From: Mangrovicoccus sp. HB161399
GTDB taxonomy: Bacteria; Pseudomonadota; Alphaproteobacteria; Rhodobacterales; Rhodobacteraceae
Assembly (NCBI RefSeq): GCF_013184745.1
Contig: NZ_JAATVU010000037.1
Location: forward strand, 1 to 54,729
Direction: 5' to 3'
Length of the DNA: 54,729 nt
The translations under genes and the position numbers were made by a program. The notes beneath the pieces were generated by a model. It was not told the origin of the DNA. It was given only the letters and a program-made list of their open reading frames with translations, and did not search any database. Below, piece after piece: positions 1 through 9,800 of this stretch (position 1 is its first letter; every line of letters starts with the position of its first letter).

Positions 1-50
1 AAATGCTCGAAGAACCGCCATTCCTCGTTGGTCATCAGATTCCGCGCCAA
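1..50 (-). CDS. IS5-type transposase, N-terminal fragment (runs off left edge)
   Basis: Only the first 16 or so codons are in the window. The likely start is TTG at 50-48, preceded by GGAGGTGATC, an almost complete anti-Shine-Dalgarno sequence; an internal ATG lies at 35-33. The peptide reads M(L)ARNLMTNEEWRFFEH, matching the usual opening of IS5-family transposases (MARxLMxDxEWxFxEP type). This would be the DDE enzyme that mobilises the element. The remainder is outside the window, so it cannot be said whether it is functional. Confidence 0.55.
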   Translation of the reverse strand, partial: MARNLMTNEEWRFFEH

Positions 51-124
51 GATCACCTCCGTCGCAACGGCGATCTTGAATCACGGAGGCGACCGGCTGT
101 GAATCCCTTTTGTCAACAGGGCCT
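1..124 (-). mobile_element. IS5-type insertion sequence, end only (rest lies left of the window)
   Basis: Read on the minus strand, the sequence starts near 124 with GGCCCTGTTGACAAAAGG, which resembles the terminal inverted repeats of IS5-superfamily (IS427-like) elements as I remember them. It leads within about 75 bases to the start of a transposase reading frame. The base context GGCC/TAG at 121-127 would suit a short TA or CTAG target duplication. The element continues beyond position 1, so intactness cannot be judged. Family assignment rests on terminal sequence plus the first codons of the transposase. Confidence 0.6.
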
Positions 125-444
125 AGCGATAATGCTCTGGCGGAGTCCGCCGCGCTCGGCGGTCATAGCAGGAAGGCGGCGGCGATCCTGGGAGACATGC
201 GCTCGGCCATTGGCCGGGTCGGGCGGTCCGGCGGAAGGCCCCGAAGCGCGGAACGCGCCGGGGCATGCATGCAGCGGTCGGGCGGACGGATAGGACGAAC
301 CGCCTCCGCTCCGGATCGCCTGAAAATCGCGGAGCTCGCGGATGGGTCCGCCGCCGAAGGGGGGGGTACACCGCACGGCAACCTGAGAAGAGCCGGGCCC
401 GCACCCGAAGACCATTTTCCGCCGACGCGCCCCGGCCCGCGGCA
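125..444. other. No recognisable gene (320 bases between IS remnants)
   Basis: High-GC sequence between the IS5-type end and the IS3-type remnant. Several frames stay open in both strands, as expected at this base composition, but none gives a recognisable protein motif or a ribosome-binding site in front of a plausible start. It may be the decayed orfA part of the IS3-type element that follows, but I see no sequence proof of that. Confidence 0.4.
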
Positions 445-990
445 CCCGCGAAGGCGGCTACCGTCCCGGAGCGCGCGAACTGGCTGTCCCATGACGAGCC
501 CTTCGGCATCGTCGTCACCCGTGCCCTGCCCGCAGCCTCCAACCTGCCGCTGCACCGGATCGTTGCGCCGCTGGCAGACCGCGGGACGTCCATCCGCACC
601 GGATCCAGCCATTGCCCTGCGTTGCGTGTCCACGGCCTGAACCGCCGCCGCGAGCGCGCGCTCTTCGGGGCGATGGGACCGCGCCAAGACTGGACGTGGC
701 GTATCGTCTGGCTGCCGGGACAGACCACGGACCGGGGTTTCCGCCTCTACGGGATCACCGACATCGGCAGCAGGAAGATCGTCGGCTGGGCGGGCCGGCA
801 CGCGAAACCCGTCGAAAATTCGGCGTCCCAGTTCGAACGCACCCTCCGGCGGCGGCATGCGTCGCGAATGCGTTGTCCGGCCCATCGGCAAGGGCAGTCC
901 CATGAGAGCGGCAATGAAGGGGCCCTGCGTCTCGGCGTCCTTCAGCCGCCCGCGGACGAAAAATGAATGTGAACATATCGATGCTGCCTG
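445..990 (+). pseudogene. Decayed IS3-family transposase (orfB remnant)
   Basis: Three stretches in two frames line up in order with IS3-family orfB. At 540-660 the translation contains IVAPLADRG (family: IVPxLADxGxYIASESxFYRVLR). At 687-800 it contains WTWRIVWLPG and YGITDIGSRKIVGWA (family: WxWDITWLPG ... YLYxIxDxxSRKIVGWE). At 900-960, in another frame, SPMRAAMKG followed by FSRPRTKN resembles the SPMKGxTM ... SFSRP block. The first catalytic aspartate is replaced by Arg (WRIVW instead of WDITW) and the frame is broken, so this is inactive. Part of the transposon graveyard at the left edge. Confidence 0.7.
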
Positions 991-1042
991 GCGGACTGAC
1001 CCATGCAACGGTTGACCCAGCGTCCTCGGATTGACTTGTCGG

Positions 1043-1097
1043 CCGTCAGGTTGCTCCGGCGCACCGCGCGAGATGTGACTTCATGGGAGCCTGACGG
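1043..1097. repeat. Imperfect inverted repeat in front of the IS110-type remnant
   Basis: CCGTCAGG (1043-1050) plus TTGCTCC, and GGAGC plus CTGACGG (1086-1097), form a hairpin with a three-base bulge. It lies about 70 bases before the start codon of the IS110-type transposase. IS110 elements usually lack long terminal repeats, so its significance is unclear. Confidence 0.35.
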
Positions 1098-1163
1098 TCA
1101 ATGTGCGCTCGCAGTTCCGTCCTCTCCGAGCGGTGCCCGGAGCATTCAGAAAAGGGAGACATC

Positions 1164-1850
1164 ATGGATCCTGTGACAATCGGTCTTGATACGGGCAAAG
1201 CCAGCCATGTCGCCGTCGCGATCGACATGCGCGGAGTCCGCCTCGGCGAGGTCACGGTGCCCGCGACGCCGCAAGCCTGCCGCGACTTCGAAGCCTGGGC
1301 GGCGGGTCTTGGCCCGGCGGCGGCCTTTGGAATCGACTGGACTGGCTCCTACGGCGCGGGGCTGTCGCGCGGGGCTGCAGGCAGAGGGATACCTCGTTGT
1401 CGATGTCATGCGCCCCAACCGCCAGCTGCGCTATCGCCATGGCAAATCCGGCAGCCAGTCCCTATCCCGAAGCGCTGTTCCGCTCCTCCAAGCACCGCTC
1501 CTGCCGGAAGCCGCGCGGCAGGCCCGAACGCGCGCGGCGCCCGACGGCAATCGGTTCCGTCCGGCCGAACCAGCAACATCCGGACGACCCGGCCCGGGAT
1601 CATGGAGCCACGGAAGAGCGAAGCACAAGCGCGGCCGGCGGCCCATGGCCAGGGCGGAAGACTGCGCTGCCCCAAGAGAGACGCCAGCGAACACCCGATT
1701 GGACAGCGCGGCCCGGTCGGCCAAAGCGTCCAAGTCGCTCTACCGCTGCTGCGCACGGACCGGCGGCGCCGCGACGGCGCGCGACGGGCGCCCGCTGGCG
1801 GTCTTGCACGCGGTCCTTGCCGACAGGATCATGCCCGCCAGTCATGAAGT
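1164..1850 (+). pseudogene. Decayed IS110-family transposase (frameshifted)
   Basis: The frame starts at ATG 1164 after an AAAGGGAGAC ribosome-binding site. The N-terminus contains IGLDTGKASHVAVAIDMRG and then FGIDWTGSYGAGL, matching the RuvC-like DEDD domain of IS110 transposases (xGxDxxKxxHVAVAxD ... FGVEGTGSYGAGLAR). Near 1370-1385 the frame breaks. The expected continuation, AEGYLVVDVMRPNRQLRYR followed by HGKS, appears in the next frame up to about 1455. A further match to the IRxxRxxxMxxRxxAQARxAAHGQ region occurs near 1575-1660. Beyond that, homology fades. It cannot make an active enzyme. Clear family, clearly dead. Confidence 0.75.
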
Positions 1851-2046
1851 TGGATTGGCGGCGCGAAGCCCCGCGCGCCTCTGCGCAACCGGCCTTCGGC
1901 GGTCCGCCATCCCGTGCGGCCGACCTCGCGGACATATGCGAGAGCGCTCGGCCTGCTAAAGCGTTCCGCAACGATGCCCCAGCCGGCCGTCATCCGCGGC
2001 ACGTGCCGTGTTCGGGCAGCTTGCCTGTGGCCCGGACCGGACAGCC

Positions 2047-2727
2047 TCAGAGCACGCGGCCGCGGTCGCCGGAGGTCGCCCCCGCCATCAGCGCCGCCAG
2101 ACGCCGTGTCCCGGCAGCGACCGGTTCGATCACCGGCAGCGGGCAGCTGGCGGCCACCGCCGGGACAGCCGAGGCCAGCGGACCGCCGCCGACCAGCACC
2201 GCCTGCGCCCCTTCCCGCGCGCAGTCCCGTGCCAGCGCCGCCAGGGCCTCGGCCATGCGCGCGGGAGACGACATCGTCTCGGCCACATCCCCGGCGGAGA
2301 TGCGCAGCGAGACCAGCTGCCCCTCATGGCCGTAGGCCCGGACCTTGCCGAGAATTGACCCGCGCAGCGCCGGCGTCGTCGTGATGATCGAGAAGCGCCC
2401 GTGCCGTGCCGCCTCTGCCATGCCCGCCTCGGCGAGCCCAGTGACCGGGATGCATGCGCGGGCCCGCAGGCGCCCAAGGCCCGGATCGCCGAAGGCCGCG
2501 ACCAGGAGGCCCGCGGCCCCGTCCGCAGCCAGGCTGCGTCCCACGGCCACGACCTGCCCGCCCGCCTCGGCCAGCGCCTTCTCCTCGGTGATCACCGGCG
2601 GTCCCAGCGCCATGGTATGGCCCTCGACGCGGATGCCTGGGGGCACGTTCGCCGCGGCGATGGCAGCCATCATCGCTGTGGTCGCCGCATTCGTGTTCGG
2701 GTTCAGGAGGGCAAGGCGCAGGGTCAT
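2047..2727 (-). CDS. Asp/Glu/hydantoin racemase-superfamily protein lacking the usual cysteines
   Basis: 226 residues, normal length for the HyuE/DCG1-like branch of the Asp/Glu racemase superfamily. Family hallmarks seen: the N-terminal LNPNTNAATT phosphate/carboxylate loop (residues 8-17), AAFGDPGLG (77-85), IPVTGLAEAGM (93-103) and the C-terminal glycine-rich segment VLVGGGPLA (177-185). Characterised racemases place one cysteine before FGDPGL and a second in the LGCAG segment. Here these positions read Ala78 and Gly181/182, so classical two-cysteine racemisation is doubtful. It may act on a related cyclic amide or malonate-type substrate, or bind without catalysis. The gene stands alone, 1.5 kb from its nearest neighbour, an RpiR regulator on the same strand. 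Confidence 0.75.
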   Translation of the reverse strand: MTLRLALLNPNTNAATTAMMAAIAAANVPPGIRVEGHTMALGPPVITEEKALAEAGGQVVAVGRSLAADGAAGLLVAAFGDPGLGRLRARACIPVTGLAEAGMAEAARHGRFSIITTTPALRGSILGKVRAYGHEGQLVSLRISAGDVAETMSSPARMAEALAALARDCAREGAQAVLVGGGPLASAVPAVAASCPLPVIEPVAAGTRRLAALMAGATSGDRGRVL

Positions 2728-4197
2728 GCCGCCGCCTCCGGCGGGACCGAGGCCGCTGCGTTGCGGCGCATGACCGGGACATTCCCGGCGCTCCGCCTCG
2801 CGGTGACCGCCGGCTGCGCCCTTGCGCCGCCTGCCATCCGCCTTCCCGCCAGTTCGACGCCTTTGGCCCGGCCCCTGGACTGCATGGCCAACACGGAGAC
2901 GGAGAGACCTCCGCCACGACTTCCGCGTCCGTCTGCCAGCGCACGCCGGTCAAGCGGGGACTGAAGGGACCGGGACCGGATGCGCCGGAGACCCCGGGCC
3001 TGTCCGCTTGGCGGACACGCCCTGCCGCCGGGCGGGAAGTCCGGGCTTGGCGCCATGAGTCGGCCGACGGACCAGGCAGCCGGCCCAAAGTCCGCAGGCA
3101 GGTCTCCGGCCTTGCCCTCGGCCTGTTGGCGGCACAGCGGCACGCCCCGGCAAGGCACCGCCTCGGGGGAGCGCGCCGGGAGAGGCCGCGCGCTCTGCTT
3201 CTGGCCGCGGCCAAGGCAGGCCTGCCGGGCAAAAGCCGATGCGCTTTGCCCCGGGCCGGATTGTGTCTCTCCCATCGCCTCCGGGCCGATCGATTGCCGC
3301 GCATGACGCGCGCCTTGAGCTTTTGCCGTCTCCCGGCACTTGCAGCAGACCGGGACGGGCCGCAGCGCCCGATATGGTTCCGGTCCGGCGAGACAGAACG
3401 CCGGGAAAGCAGTGGCAGCCGGTGCGGCAAAACGGAACCAAGCCTTGCCGCGACGGCGCCGCGGTCCCGTGCCACGGGCTAGCCTTGGCAGGAAGGGCAG
3501 GACATCGCTACGGGGCCGGACTGCCGGAGACAACGCATTTGCCTTCCCCGCATTCGTCGTCGGTGGCCGCGGCGCAGCGCCTGCGCGCCGCGCCACTCGG
3601 AACGGGATGGCGCAGAAGACCGTCCTGGAACGGGGCGGCGCAGACCGAAGGCTCCGCCCGGCGGGTTCGGGCATGCGCATCCCCCGAGCTGCGACGGAAG
3701 GCGCGGACGGCCTGCCGCCTGTCCCCAGCGGCCCGTCGGCTAACGCACCAAGTCCGGGCGAGCCATTCCCGCTGCGAATTCCGCCAAGGATGCAGCCGAT
3801 GCGGCCATGGGCATTCGGCATAGGCCACATGGCCCCATGACCGTTGCCGCGAGGGGATGGATGCAGGCCGCACGTCCTGCGGGCAGGTCCCGCCACCGCC
3901 CGGAGGACAGCCAAGTCGCCGGGCTGAGGCCGCTTGGCTGCGGCATGGCCGGCGCGCGGGCGGGAATGTCGCTTTCCCGGAACGAAGGCCGCCGGCCACC
4001 GGCATCGGCCGGCATCAGGGACGGAAAATGCCGGACCGTTTGGACAGCGGCGCGGCGCGGAAGCGGGACTGGCGATTGCGTAGCTCCGGCGGGCAAAGAT
4101 TTGTCGTCGCTGAATGAAATCATGATTTCACGGAAAGCAAAAACGGAAAATGTCTTCCTGCGCCGGTTCTTCCGCGGCCCGCCAGCCGCCGGACCGG
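2728..4197. other. 1.5-kb gap without recognisable gene
   Basis: Between the racemase-like gene and the RpiR-type regulator, both on minus, I find no translation with recognisable motifs in any frame. Several frames remain open for 100-390 codons, but the peptides are Arg/Pro/Ala/Gly-rich, which is what random very-high-GC sequence gives. The only structured element I see is a 16-bp palindrome at 4115-4130. The size would suit one or two lost genes of an operon joining the regulator to the racemase-like gene. Confidence 0.4.
4115..4130. promoter_or_regulatory. Perfect 16-bp palindrome TGAAATCATGATTTCA, possible operator
   Basis: A perfect dyad (TGAAATCA/TGATTTCA) lies in a locally AT-rich stretch (4095-4155), 67 bases beyond the stop codon of the RpiR-type regulator. 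Dyads with GAAAT/ATTTC half-sites are the kind of target used by many RpiR-family proteins. No gene with a good start follows on either strand nearby. It could be an operator left over from a lost promoter. Confidence 0.45.
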
Positions 4198-5034
4198 TCA
4201 GAGCTCGCCCAGATCCCGGTGCAGTTCCTCGATCACCGATTGGTGGCGCCGCCCCTCCAGCCCCGAAAGCTGGAGAATCCGCGTCGCGAGGACCTGCATC
4301 AGCAGCATGGCCGAGACGTGGCTGTAGAGCGGTCCCGGCGCGAGCGTGGCGCATTGCATGTGCCAGTCCAGGTCGTCGCGCCGCTCCGCGCCCTCGTCGG
4401 AGACATAGGCGACCTTCGCCCCGCGCCCCTTCAGCGCCTCGATCAGCGCGGGCAGCCCCTGCGGGCGGCGCGCCATGCCGAACACGATCACGCAGTCCTC
4501 CGGCTCGATGGCGGCGACATGTTCGGCCATGGTCTGGCCGCCCGCCGGGATCACCGCCGCCTGCGGGCAGACCTGGTAGATCTGCCAGTGCAGGTAGCTG
4601 GCCATGGCCTGGCTGCTGCGGAAACCGGCGATCCAGACCCGCCGCGCCGCCAGCACCGCCGCGGCGAGGGTCTCGATCTCGGCAGCGGGCAGGGTCAGGA
4701 AGGTCTGGCCGAGATTGGTCTCGGCCTGGCGCAGATGGGTGCGCAGCATCTCCTCCGGACTGTCCTCGCCGGCCGCCACCATGTAGAGCGCGGCACCGGT
4801 CCGCTTCGCGGTGCGGACATGGCGGCGCGCCTCCTCGTAGTTGGCGTAGCCGATCCGCTTGATGAAGCGCGACACGGTGGGCGCCGAGACATTGGCCAGC
4901 GCCGCCAGCTCCTGGCCGGTATAGGCGGCCAGCTCGCCGGGAAAGTTCAGCAGGAACACCGCCAGCCGCCGCTCCGCCGGGTGCAGCCCGTCAAGGCTGT
5001 TGCGGACGCGGTCGAGGAAGGTCGGTTCGGACAT
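4198..5034 (-). CDS. MurR/RpiR-family transcriptional regulator
   Basis: 278 residues from ATG 5034-5032. The N-terminal HTH_6 domain (about 1-80) contains LHPAERRLAVFLL, ELAALANVSAPTVSRFIKR and IGYANYEEARR, the typical RpiR recognition-helix pattern. The C-terminal SIS sugar-phosphate-binding fold (about 105-260) contains VWIAGFRSSQAMASYL and a VIVFGMARRPQGL segment. Such proteins sense phosphorylated sugars or related ligands and usually act as repressors. It is transcribed away from the broken flavin-reductase-like gene (start 5249), leaving a 214-bp divergent spacer. The palindrome at 4115-4130 is a candidate binding site. Upstream in-frame extension is open but lacks protein-like sequence, so I chose the conserved start. 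Confidence 0.88.
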   Translation of the reverse strand: MSEPTFLDRVRNSLDGLHPAERRLAVFLLNFPGELAAYTGQELAALANVSAPTVSRFIKRIGYANYEEARRHVRTAKRTGAALYMVAAGEDSPEEMLRTHLRQAETNLGQTFLTLPAAEIETLAAAVLAARRVWIAGFRSSQAMASYLHWQIYQVCPQAAVIPAGGQTMAEHVAAIEPEDCVIVFGMARRPQGLPALIEALKGRGAKVAYVSDEGAERRDDLDWHMQCATLAPGPLYSHVSAMLLMQVLATRILQLSGLEGRRHQSVIEELHRDLGEL

Positions 5035-5248
5035 GGGCAGGCTCCTGGCTGTCCCGAGACATCCTGCTTTCGCGCGCGGTGTCAATCTCCGCCCGGCGGC
5101 GCGGACAATCGGTCCGCTTGGCGGTCCCGCCGGACGGCGCCACGCTGGGGCCGGCATCCGCCGCCGGCGGAGACCCGCATGATCCGGCTTCCGCCCGGCC
5201 TGCTGCCGCGGACATCCCGCCGCCCGCCTGGAGGAGCGCAGGAAAGCG

Positions 5249-5790
5249 GTGTCCTTCGATGTCGGCGCGCTCGGGCCGCGCGAGCGCTGCAGGCTGCCGA
5301 TCGGCACCGTCACCCCGCGCCCGATCGCGCTGGTGAACACGCTTCCGGCGGGCGGGCGGGCCAATGCCGGGGCGTTCGGCTTCTTCGGCATCCTGACCCA
5401 CGATCCGGCGATCATGGCGGTGGGGATCGCGTGCAAGCCCGGCGGCGCGCCCTGGGATACCGGGCGCAACATCCTCAAAACCGGCGAATGCACCATCCAA
5501 ATCGCCGACCATGCCAGGGTCGTCGAGCTGGAGATCTGCTCGGTCAAGGACCCGCCCGAGGAGCACGGATCGGAGATGGCCGGTGCAGTCGCCGGAAGCC
5601 AGCCCGGCCCGCGTCAACGCCCTGGATCAGGTGTGGCGGATGTTCCTTCGCGAAGCGCTGCCCGATCCCCGGACGCAGCATGCCGACCAGATCGCCTTCG
5701 GCGCCACCGGACGGCGCGGCGGCCATCTCCATTCCCGCCAGCTCGGCCAGTTCGGGCGCGTCGCCCACGGGCCGGAAAGCTTGGCTGCAG
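5249..5790 (+). pseudogene. Broken flavin-reductase-like (FMN split-barrel) gene
   Basis: From GTG 5249 (preceded by AGGAAAGCG) the translation contains IGTVTPRPIALVNTL and [22 protein letters not shown], the FMN-binding split-barrel signature of the flavin reductase / DIM6-NTAB family. It stays homologous to about 5590 ([26 protein letters not shown]). After that the reading frame is lost. A C-terminal block resembling the family ([30 protein letters not shown]) occurs in another frame at about 5610-5760. About 50 residues of the middle appear missing. I therefore call it a pseudogene with an internal deletion and frameshift. It sits between a divergent RpiR regulator and the dienelactone hydrolase. 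Confidence 0.7.
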
Positions 5791-5894
5791 GCGGAGCGGA
5801 AGGCGGAAGCTGGGCGGCGGACTGTCGGAACGGCGGCATCGTGCTACCTTTGCCACGGCGGCGCCGGAGAGCGGCCGCATCAAGAGGGAGCCCG

Positions 5895-6815
5895 ATGATG
5901 AGCAAAGACGCCCAGACGCGCCGGATGACCGCGGCCGATTTCGACCAGAACCTGCTCGATCTCTACGACTACTACGCCCATGGCCGGATCACGAAGCGCG
6001 AGTTCCTCGACCGCGCCGGGCGATATGCCGTGGGCGGCGTCACCGCGCTGGCGCTGCTGGAGATGCTGAGCCCGGATTACGCGCTGGCCGAGCAGGTCAG
6101 CTTCAACGACCCCGGCATCTTCGCGGAATACGTCGCCTATCAGAGCCCCGCCGGCAATGGCGAGGTGCGCGGCTACCTGGCCAAGCCCGCGCAGGACGGC
6201 ACCCCGGCCGAGGGGCCCCTGCCCGCCGTGCTGGTGGTGCACGAGAACCGCGGCCTCAACCCCTATATCGAGGACGTGGCGCGGCGGCTGGCCAAGGCGG
6301 GCTACATGGCGCTTGCGCCTGACGGGCTGACATCGGTCGGCGGCTATCCGGGCAACGATGCCGAGGGGCGGGAGCTGCAGCGCACCGTCGATCCGGAGAA
6401 GCTGATGAACGACTTCTTCGCCGGGTTCGAGCACCTGATGGCCCGGCCAGACAGCACCGGCAAGGTCGGCTGCGTCGGCTTCTGCTACGGCGGCGGGGTC
6501 TGCAACGCGCTGGCCGTCGCCTATCCCGAGCTCTCCGCCTCGGTGCCCTATTACGGGCGGCAGGCGGCGGCAGCCGACGTGGCGCGGATCGAGGCGCCGC
6601 TGCTGCTGCACTATGCCGAGCTCGACACCCGCATCAACGAGGGCTGGCCGGATTACGAGGCGGCGCTGAAGGCGCAGGGCAAGACCTACGAGGCGCATGT
6701 CTATCCCGGCGTGAACCACGGCTTCCACAATGACAGCACCCCGCGCTACGACGCCGAGGCCGCGGAGCTGAGCTGGCAGCGCACGCTGGACTGGTTCGGG
6801 CAGCACCTGGCCTGA
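5895..6815 (+). CDS. yghX: YghX-type dienelactone hydrolase family protein
   Basis: 306 residues (start ATG 5895, or 5898) with AGAGGGAG just upstream. The N-terminus matches the YghX subgroup closely: [19 protein letters not shown] then [12 protein letters not shown], a twin-arginine-like segment at about 34-58. The alpha/beta-hydrolase core has [17 protein letters not shown], the nucleophile elbow GFCYGGGV with Cys197, Asp244 in ELDTRINEG and His275 in GVNHGFHND. These form the Cys-Asp-His triad of dienelactone hydrolases. The true substrate of YghX-type enzymes is, to my knowledge, uncertain. It follows the broken flavin-reductase gene on the same strand and is convergent with the RND permease; a GC hairpin lies between the stops. 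Confidence 0.88.
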   Translation: MMSKDAQTRRMTAADFDQNLLDLYDYYAHGRITKREFLDRAGRYAVGGVTALALLEMLSPDYALAEQVSFNDPGIFAEYVAYQSPAGNGEVRGYLAKPAQDGTPAEGPLPAVLVVHENRGLNPYIEDVARRLAKAGYMALAPDGLTSVGGYPGNDAEGRELQRTVDPEKLMNDFFAGFEHLMARPDSTGKVGCVGFCYGGGVCNALAVAYPELSASVPYYGRQAAAADVARIEAPLLLHYAELDTRINEGWPDYEAALKAQGKTYEAHVYPGVNHGFHNDSTPRYDAEAAELSWQRTLDWFGQHLA

Positions 6816-6820
6816 GGCGG

Positions 6821-6845
6821 CCGGCGCCCCGGCCCGCCGCGCCGG
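6821..6845. terminator. GC hairpin between convergent genes
   Basis: CCGGCGC (6821-6827) and GCGCCGG (6839-6845) form a 7-bp stem with an 11-base loop in the 30-bp gap between the convergent hydrolase and RND permease stops. There is no T-run on either strand. It could serve as a weak bidirectional terminator. Confidence 0.4.
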
Positions 6846-9800
6846 TCACTCGGCCGGCTGCGGCGCGGCCTGCGCGGTGCGCCTGGGCAGGATGCCTTCG
6901 ACGAGGACATAGACGACCGGCGTCACGAACAGCGTCAGCACGAAGGCCGCGCTCAGGCCGCCCGCGATCACCGTGCCGATGGCCACCCGCGCCTCGGCAC
7001 CGGCGCCGGAGGCGGTGGCCAGGGGCACCGCGCCCAGCACCGTGGCGATGGTCGTCATGGCCACGGGACGCAGCCGGGTGACGGCGCCCTCGACCGCCGC
7101 ATCGCGCAGCGCGCGGCCCTCCTCGCGCAGCTGGTTGGCGAACTCGACCATCAGGATGCCGTTCTTGGCCATCAGCCCGACCAGCAGCACCAGCCCGACC
7201 TGGCTGAAGATGTTGACCGTCTGCCCCGCGAGCCAGAGCGACAGCACGGCGCCCGCAAGGCCCAGCGGCACGGTCAGCAGGATCACCAGCGGCGTGCGGA
7301 AGCTCTCGAACTGCGCCGCGAGGACGAGGAAGACGATGGCCAGCGCCAGGCCGAAGACCGTCGCCATGCCGCCCGAGGATTTCAGGAAATTCGCCGCCTG
7401 CCCCTTCCAGGCCAGCGCCGCTCCGGCGGGCAGCCCGGCCACCATCCCCTGCACCCGGTCCATAACCTCGGCCAGATCGGCCCCGGCGGCCAGATCGGCC
7501 TCCATCGGCACCGAATGCACCCGGTCGTAGCGGTTGATCGCGGGGACGTTCGCGGTTTCCTCGATGGTGGCGAAGGCGGAAAGCGGGATCAGGTCGCCAC
7601 GGCTGTTGCGCAGCAGGATCGACATCAGGTCGGCCGGGTTGTCGCGGTCCTCGGGCGCGGCCTGCAGGATCACCGGATACTGCCGCCCGTCAGCGGAATA
7701 TTCGCCCACCGTCCGCGAGGCGACCAGCATCTGCAGCGCCGAGGACACCGCCTGCGCGTCGAAGCCCAGATCCTGCGCCCGCAGCCGGTCCACCGAAATC
7801 GTCGCGCCCGGCTGGTTGGCGGCATGGCCGATCTCCACCCCCGACAGCGCCGGATCGGCCTCCAGCAGCGGCTGCAGGTCCTCCGCCCAGGCGGCGGCGC
7901 GGTCGATGTCCGGCGCGCCCAGCATGAATTGCAGCCCGCCGCGGCCGCCGCCGATCCCCAGCCCGGAAGAGGGCCGCATCGAGGTCTGCGCCCCGGCGAT
8001 CCGCGACAGCGGCCCGCGCAGCCCGTCCATCACCTCGCGCACGCTCTGGCCGCGCTCTTCCCAGGGGACGAGGTTGACGAAGATCATCGCCCGCCGCAGA
8101 TCGCCCCAGAGCCCGACGATCGAGGTGACCGTGGCGACGGTCCCGGCCTCGCGCAGCGGTGCCAGCAGCGCCTCGGCCTCGCGCGCGGCGGCATCGGTGG
8201 CCGCCAGGCTGGAGCCCTGCGGCGCGGTGACGAAGATGCGGAACTGGCCGCGGTCCTCTTCCGGCGTGACCTCCTGCGGCAGCGACTGGTAGAGCGCGAA
8301 GCTGGCCGCCACGGCCGCCACGGCCAGGGCCAGCACCAGTTCCGGCAGGCGCAGCGCGGCGCCCAGCCCGGCGCGGTAGCCGCGCTCCAGCCCGGCCATG
8401 GCGCGGTCGACGGTCCGGGTCAGCAGGCCGGGACGGTCCTGCTCCGGCATCAGCCGCGCCGCCAGCACGGGCGAAAGGGTCAGCGCGACGAAGCCCGAGA
8501 CGGTCACCGCGACCGCCAGCACGATGCCGAACTCGGCGAAGAGCTGGCCGATCTCGCCTTCCATGAAGCTGACCGGCAGGAAGACCGCGACCAGCACGGC
8601 GGTGGTGGCGATGACCGCGAAATTCACCTGGTTGGCGCCCCTGCGCGCCGCTTCGGCCGGGCTTTCGCCCATCCGCCGGTGGCGCTGGATGTTCTCCAGC
8701 ACGACGATGGCGTCGTCCACGACCAGGCCGATGGCGAGGATCATCGCGAAGAGCGTCAGGATGTTGACCGAAAAGCCGAGCAGCCCCATCGCGACCGCCG
8801 CGCCGAGGATCGACACCGGAATCGTCACCGCCGGGACCAGCGACAGCCGCGCCGAGCCGAGGAACAGGAAGATCACCGCCGTCACCAGCAGCACCGCCTC
8901 GGCGAAGACCTGCGCGACCTCGTGCAGCGCGGTCTCGATGAACTGCGCCTCGTCGGTGGTGATGGCGATCTCCATCCCCGGCGGCAGAGCCGGGCGCATC
9001 CGCTCCAGCTCGGCGCGCACCTCCCTGGCGATGGCCACGGTATTGGCCTGGGCCTGCGGCTGGATGCCGAGGCCCAGGCCGGTGACGCCGCCGGAGCGGA
9101 AGAAGCTGTCCGCCGAGGACGGCCCGGCCTCGATCCGCGCGACATCGCCCAGCCGCAGCGGCCGCGCGCCGTCATCGCGGATCTGCAGCGCCGCGAATTC
9201 CCCGGCCGAGCCCATGCGGGTGCGCGCCAGCAGCTGGATCTGCCGCGCGCCGGTCTCGATCTCGCCCGCGGGCAGCTCGACATTGTTCGCCTGCAGCGCC
9301 GAGGCGATGTCGCCGGTGGTCACCCCGTGCGAGGCCATCAGCCCGGCATCGAGCCAGATCCGCATGGCCGGCGCGCGCTCGCCGAAGATCGCCGCATTGG
9401 CGACGCCCGGCAGCCGCGCCAGCCGGTCGGTGATGTAGCGGTCGGCATAGTCCGACAGCTCCAGCGGCGTCATGCCGGGCGAGGACAGCGACAGCCGCAG
9501 CACCGGGTCGCCCTGGTCGTCGTTCTTGCGCACGACCGGCGGATCGGCCCCGTCGGGAAGGTCGCGCGCCGCGCGGTCGACGGCGGTCCGCACGTCATTC
9601 GCAGCCGCTTCGATGTCGCGCGAGGCGGAAAAGGTCAGCACGGTGCGCGCCCGGCCCCGCTGGCTGCGGGTCTCCATGCTCTCCAGCCCGGGAATGCCTG
9701 CCAGCGCGCCCTCCATCACGCTGGCCACCTGCGCATCGACCACGTCCGGCGCGGCGCCGGAGTACTTGGTTACCACCGTGATCCGGGCGGCATCCACCTG

